7,283 bases of DNA. It comes from Nitrososphaerota archaeon (GTDB lineage: Archaea > Thermoproteota > Nitrososphaeria > Nitrososphaerales > JAGGXQ01). The position numbers were made by a program, and so were the translations under genes. Positions within the stretch are counted from its first letter, which is position 1, and every line of letters begins with the position of its first letter. Shown here piece after piece: positions 5,354-7,283 of this stretch. The notes beneath the pieces are model-generated. The model had not been told where the DNA came from, did no database searches, and was given only the letters and a program-made list of their open reading frames with translations. The stretch lies in contig JAGGXQ010000048.1 in assembly GCA_021162925.1 (NCBI GenBank), positions 1-7,283 on the forward strand, read 5' to 3'.

Positions 5354-6058
5354 CTAAAGGCGCCCTAGGGCCATCAGGACGGAGAAGAGCAGATCCCCGT
5401 AGAGGACCATGACCACGAACCCTGCGAGCATGAAGAGGATCATGGGTATGGCGGGCGTAACCCAGATATCCTCCCCTTGGACGAAATCCTCCTTCGTCGA
5501 CTTAAGGGAGAGATCGAGCCTCCTCTTCCCTCCCTCGACCTTCTCCAGGGTCAGGAAGAACTTCCCCGGCTTCTTCGATCTGTACCCTATGAAAGAGGCG
5601 AAGAGCTTCTTCCAAAGCGGCTCTTCGAACCCTTCGAATATCCTCTCCCCTCTGAGCAAGCTTAACAGGTTCCTCGTTGCGAAGTATATGGGTATGGATA
5701 GGGAGAGGATGAGGGAATTCGTCAGGACCATGAGCCCCGCCATGCTGTGGAATGCATGAGAAGGCCTGAAGATGGGCAAGATCACCGAAACCGTTATTAT
5801 CGCCAACGCATCCGCCCCTCCGTAGAGATCGGCCTTGTAAAGGGCGTAGGATATTGCACCGACGAGCCCTATCGATACCAGCTCGATAAGGTCGAACCTC
5901 GTGGAGAGGCACTCGAATATGATCACCGATATGCCGAACCCACCTCCAACGATCCACACGAGATCGCTCACGGCCCTTTCCTTAAGATCCTCGTAGGTCG
6001 CGTAAGAGAGGACCCCTCCTACCACTAGGAGCCTCGCCAGGGTCAAAGGATCGTACAT
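5354..6058 (-). CDS. archaeal prepilin peptidase (A24 family, FlaK/PibD/EppA-like)
   Basis: This 234-residue membrane aspartic protease is expected to cut class III signal peptides of archaellins and type IV pilins on the cytoplasmic face of the membrane. Counted from the ATG, the first catalytic Asp is Asp24 in YEDLKER after helix 1, a variant of the family's S-x-D-x-K-x-R. The second is Asp83 in GGAD (80-83), matching the GxGD motif. Hydrophobic segments lie near 7-20, 32-50, 58-74, 84-97, 104-126 and 202-219. The hydrophilic stretch at about 135-198 followed by IWVTPAIP (198-205) is characteristic of archaeal members. The ATG at 6058 is preceded directly by an in-frame GTG (6061). A TATA-like box at 6081-6090 sits about 25 bases before these codons, so the message is probably leaderless. 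No pilin or archaellin gene lies in the window; a secreted-protein gene is divergent from it. Confidence 0.9.
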   Translation of the reverse strand: MYDPLTLARLLVVGGVLSYATYEDLKERAVSDLVWIVGGGFGISVIIFECLSTRFDLIELVSIGLVGAISYALYKADLYGGADALAIITVSVILPIFRPSHAFHSMAGLMVLTNSLILSLSIPIYFATRNLLSLLRGERIFEGFEEPLWKKLFASFIGYRSKKPGKFFLTLEKVEGGKRRLDLSLKSTKEDFVQGEDIWVTPAIPMILFMLAGFVVMVLYGDLLFSVLMALGRL

Positions 6059-6080
6059 CACGGGGACGAAGTAGTCGGTT

Positions 6081-6090
6081 CTTATTTAAG
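6081..6090 (-). promoter_or_regulatory. TATA-like box of the prepilin peptidase gene
   Basis: The minus strand reads CTTAAATAAG. Its centre lies about 25 bases from the GTG/ATG pair at 6061-6056, so transcription should begin at the start codon itself, and no ribosome-binding site is visible there. Confidence 0.55.
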
Positions 6091-6143
6091 TTGCTCGCCG
6101 GGTTAATTTTAATTTATTAGAAGCAAGAATTATATTTGTGGCA

Positions 6144-6153
6144 AAGATATATT
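6144..6153 (+). promoter_or_regulatory. TATA-like box of the winged-helix gene
   Basis: AAGATATATT lies about 36 bases before the ATG at 6185, placing a transcript start near 6174 in GGGGTAAG. A second AT-rich element (6128-6137, AATTATATTT) is an alternative. This + strand promoter and the peptidase promoter at 6081-6090 share a 126-base divergent gap. Confidence 0.42.
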
Positions 6154-6184
6154 ACCTTAACTACGAACGGTATGGGGTAAGAGC

Positions 6185-6484
6185 ATGCCTGAGGTTAAGG
6201 ACGTTTTAAGGTTCCTGGAACTCGTGGAGAGGAACCAGCCGATACACGCCTACGGCCTCGCCCTCGTGCTCGGAAACCCGAAGTACGTAGCCGTCGCCTG
6301 GAAGTGGCTCCACTACTTCGAAGAGCTCGGCGTCGTTAAGAAGGTAACCGATGCCGGGTACAAGACCGGCAGAAAGGAGTACAAGCTCACCGAGAAAGGC
6401 GAGAAGCTGCTCGAAATCCTTAGGATGGTCTGGAGCGACAAGAGGACCTTGACCGTTTCATCGTTCTCTAGGAAGAGGGCGTAG
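6185..6484 (+). CDS. small winged helix-turn-helix protein
   Basis: This 99-residue basic protein has the size and pattern of a single winged helix domain. Helix 1 is VLRFLELVE (7-15), an AYGLALVL helix follows (22-29), the recognition-helix region is about 33-47 (YVAVAWKWLHYFEEL), and a wing spans about 50-70 with LGVVKK, a Gly/Lys-rich turn (AGYKTGRKEYKL) and TEKGEKLLEIL as the closing helix. It resembles the archaeal transcription factors that act as dimers on promoters. The tail after residue 85 is short and basic. The ATG at 6185 follows GGGGTAAG by 4 bases. Its stop lies 7 bases before the start of the secreted Ig-like protein, so it probably heads that operon, and it may regulate it, itself or the divergent peptidase gene. 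Targets cannot be read from sequence. Confidence 0.85.
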   Translation: MPEVKDVLRFLELVERNQPIHAYGLALVLGNPKYVAVAWKWLHYFEELGVVKKVTDAGYKTGRKEYKLTEKGEKLLEILRMVWSDKRTLTVSSFSRKRA

Positions 6485-6491
6485 CCTGGGC

Positions 6492-7283
6492 TTGGAACCG
6501 GTAAGGCTCGGCCGGAGGTTCCTTCCCTTCTTGGCCTTAGCCTTGCTCATCTTATCGGCCTACCAGCCTAGGGTCTACGCCCAAGAATTCGAGCTCAAGC
6601 TTTCCCTGGCCCCCTCCATCCTCCCGGCCGATGGCTCAAGGCATGAAGCTATAGTCGTTCAGCTCTTGAGCGGGGGAGAACCTTTCCCTGCCCCTGAGGA
6701 GATGAACGTGAGTTTGGTTTCATCGAACCCCATCGTCGGTAAGCCCGACGACTTCGTCATCCTAAAGAAGGGGGCCTATTACGCGATAGCCGGATTCACG
6801 ACCACCAAGAACGTCGGGGAGACCAACCTTACCGCGGCGGTAGGGGGAGTGATCTCCAACACGGCCACCCTGAAGGTCTCCCCGGTAGCCGGGGTCCCGG
6901 ATCACATAGAGATCAAAACCATCCCGAACGAATTCGAGCTCTTCGGGAACGAGTACGGCTACCTGGTGGTCGAGCTAGAGGACGGGCTGGGCAGGCCTGC
7001 GATGGCGGATCACGACATCGAAGTCGAGATCACGGTCGAGCCGGAGATCGCCTCGATCCCCAAGCGGTTGGTCATAAGGAAGGGGGAGAGCTACTCTTTC
7101 GCAAAGTTCGAGATAGGGGGCATCGAGGGGACGGCGAAACTCACGGCGCTCACCGACGAGTATGGGGAGGCTTCGGCAACCCTTACAGTAGCCGCTAGGG
7201 AGGCGAGCAAGCTCTCGGTCTACGTGTTACCCAGCGAGGTCACGAGCGGCTCGACCGTGTACGTGTTCGCCCAGCTCCTAGAC
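6492..7283 (+). CDS. secreted cell-surface protein with Ig-like repeats (partial, continues past right edge)
   Basis: The frame is open from a TTG at 6492 to the window end, 264 codons without a stop. Upstream, the frame closes at a TGA (6450-6452) with no ATG or GTG between, so TTG is the best start; it gives a Sec signal peptide of basic n-region (RLGRR, 5-9), hydrophobic core (10-23) and likely cleavage after VYA (28-30). Three beta-rich modules of about 100 residues follow: 33-129, 136-234 and one beginning near 239. Modules 1 and 3 open with a similar L-x-x-P-S-x-(I/V) plus GS pattern, and modules 1 and 2 close with a G-x-x-x-L-T-A strand and a final TL-x-V. This is the style of invasin/BIG-like Ig domains on surface proteins. 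The protein is probably exported and surface-bound, perhaps an adhesin or S-layer-associated protein. The C-terminal anchor is not visible. It follows the winged-helix gene by 7 bases. Confidence 0.85.
   Translation, partial: MEPVRLGRRFLPFLALALLILSAYQPRVYAQEFELKLSLAPSILPADGSRHEAIVVQLLSGGEPFPAPEEMNVSLVSSNPIVGKPDDFVILKKGAYYAIAGFTTTKNVGETNLTAAVGGVISNTATLKVSPVAGVPDHIEIKTIPNEFELFGNEYGYLVVELEDGLGRPAMADHDIEVEITVEPEIASIPKRLVIRKGESYSFAKFEIGGIEGTAKLTALTDEYGEASATLTVAAREASKLSVYVLPSEVTSGSTVYVFAQLLD

Noticed and set aside
1..7283. CRISPR arrays, insertion sequences, toxin-antitoxin or defence genes
   Set aside because: No regularly spaced repeats, terminal inverted repeats, transposase, nuclease or toxin motifs were seen on either strand.

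Overview
The window looks archaeal. It carries a class I lysyl-tRNA synthetase, an archaeal A24-type (FlaK/PibD/EppA-like) prepilin peptidase and an intronless tRNA-Arg without an encoded CCA. AT-rich TATA-box-like elements lie about 25-31 bases before several gene starts, so several messages are probably leaderless or short-leadered. The lineage cannot be fixed from this sequence; a thermophilic member of the TACK group is possible but is only a guess. Housekeeping genes are GC-rich (hand-counted 60-base samples gave 37-40 G+C). A transporter/TetR pair in the middle is clearly poorer (28-31 of 60).

Layout from left to right. The left edge (1-101) holds an undecided partial coding stretch, more likely on the minus strand. 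A + strand gene (192-653) encodes an unrecognised, probably all-helical protein. A convergent gap with a small hairpin (684-698) separates it from a run of six minus-strand genes. In transcription order these are a prepilin peptidase (6058 to 5354), nicotinate phosphoribosyltransferase (5310 to 4108), class I LysRS (4117 to 2519), tRNA-Arg(UCG) (2542 to 2467), a BASS/ACR3-superfamily transporter (2375 to 1290) and a TetR-family regulator (1287 to 715). On the right, divergent from the peptidase, a small winged-helix protein (6185-6484) is followed after 7 bases by a secreted protein with Ig-like repeats (6492 to the window end, cut off).

How they fit together. The NAPRTase and LysRS genes overlap by 10 bases and form a housekeeping unit. 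LysRS runs 24 bases into the tRNA-Arg gene, so its last seven codons and stop are the tRNA's own 5' nucleotides and its stop codon lies in the tRNA D-loop. A TATA-like box inside the 3' end of lysS could give the tRNA its own promoter. The transporter and TetR genes are 2 bases apart and look like a self-contained, probably acquired efflux/uptake cassette with its regulator. A 16-base imperfect palindrome next to their TATA box is a candidate operator. The peptidase, winged-helix protein and secreted Ig-like protein may form a cell-surface neighbourhood. I saw no CRISPR array, insertion sequence, phage gene or obviously new defence system. The most unusual features are the lysS/tRNA overlap and the transporter cassette.
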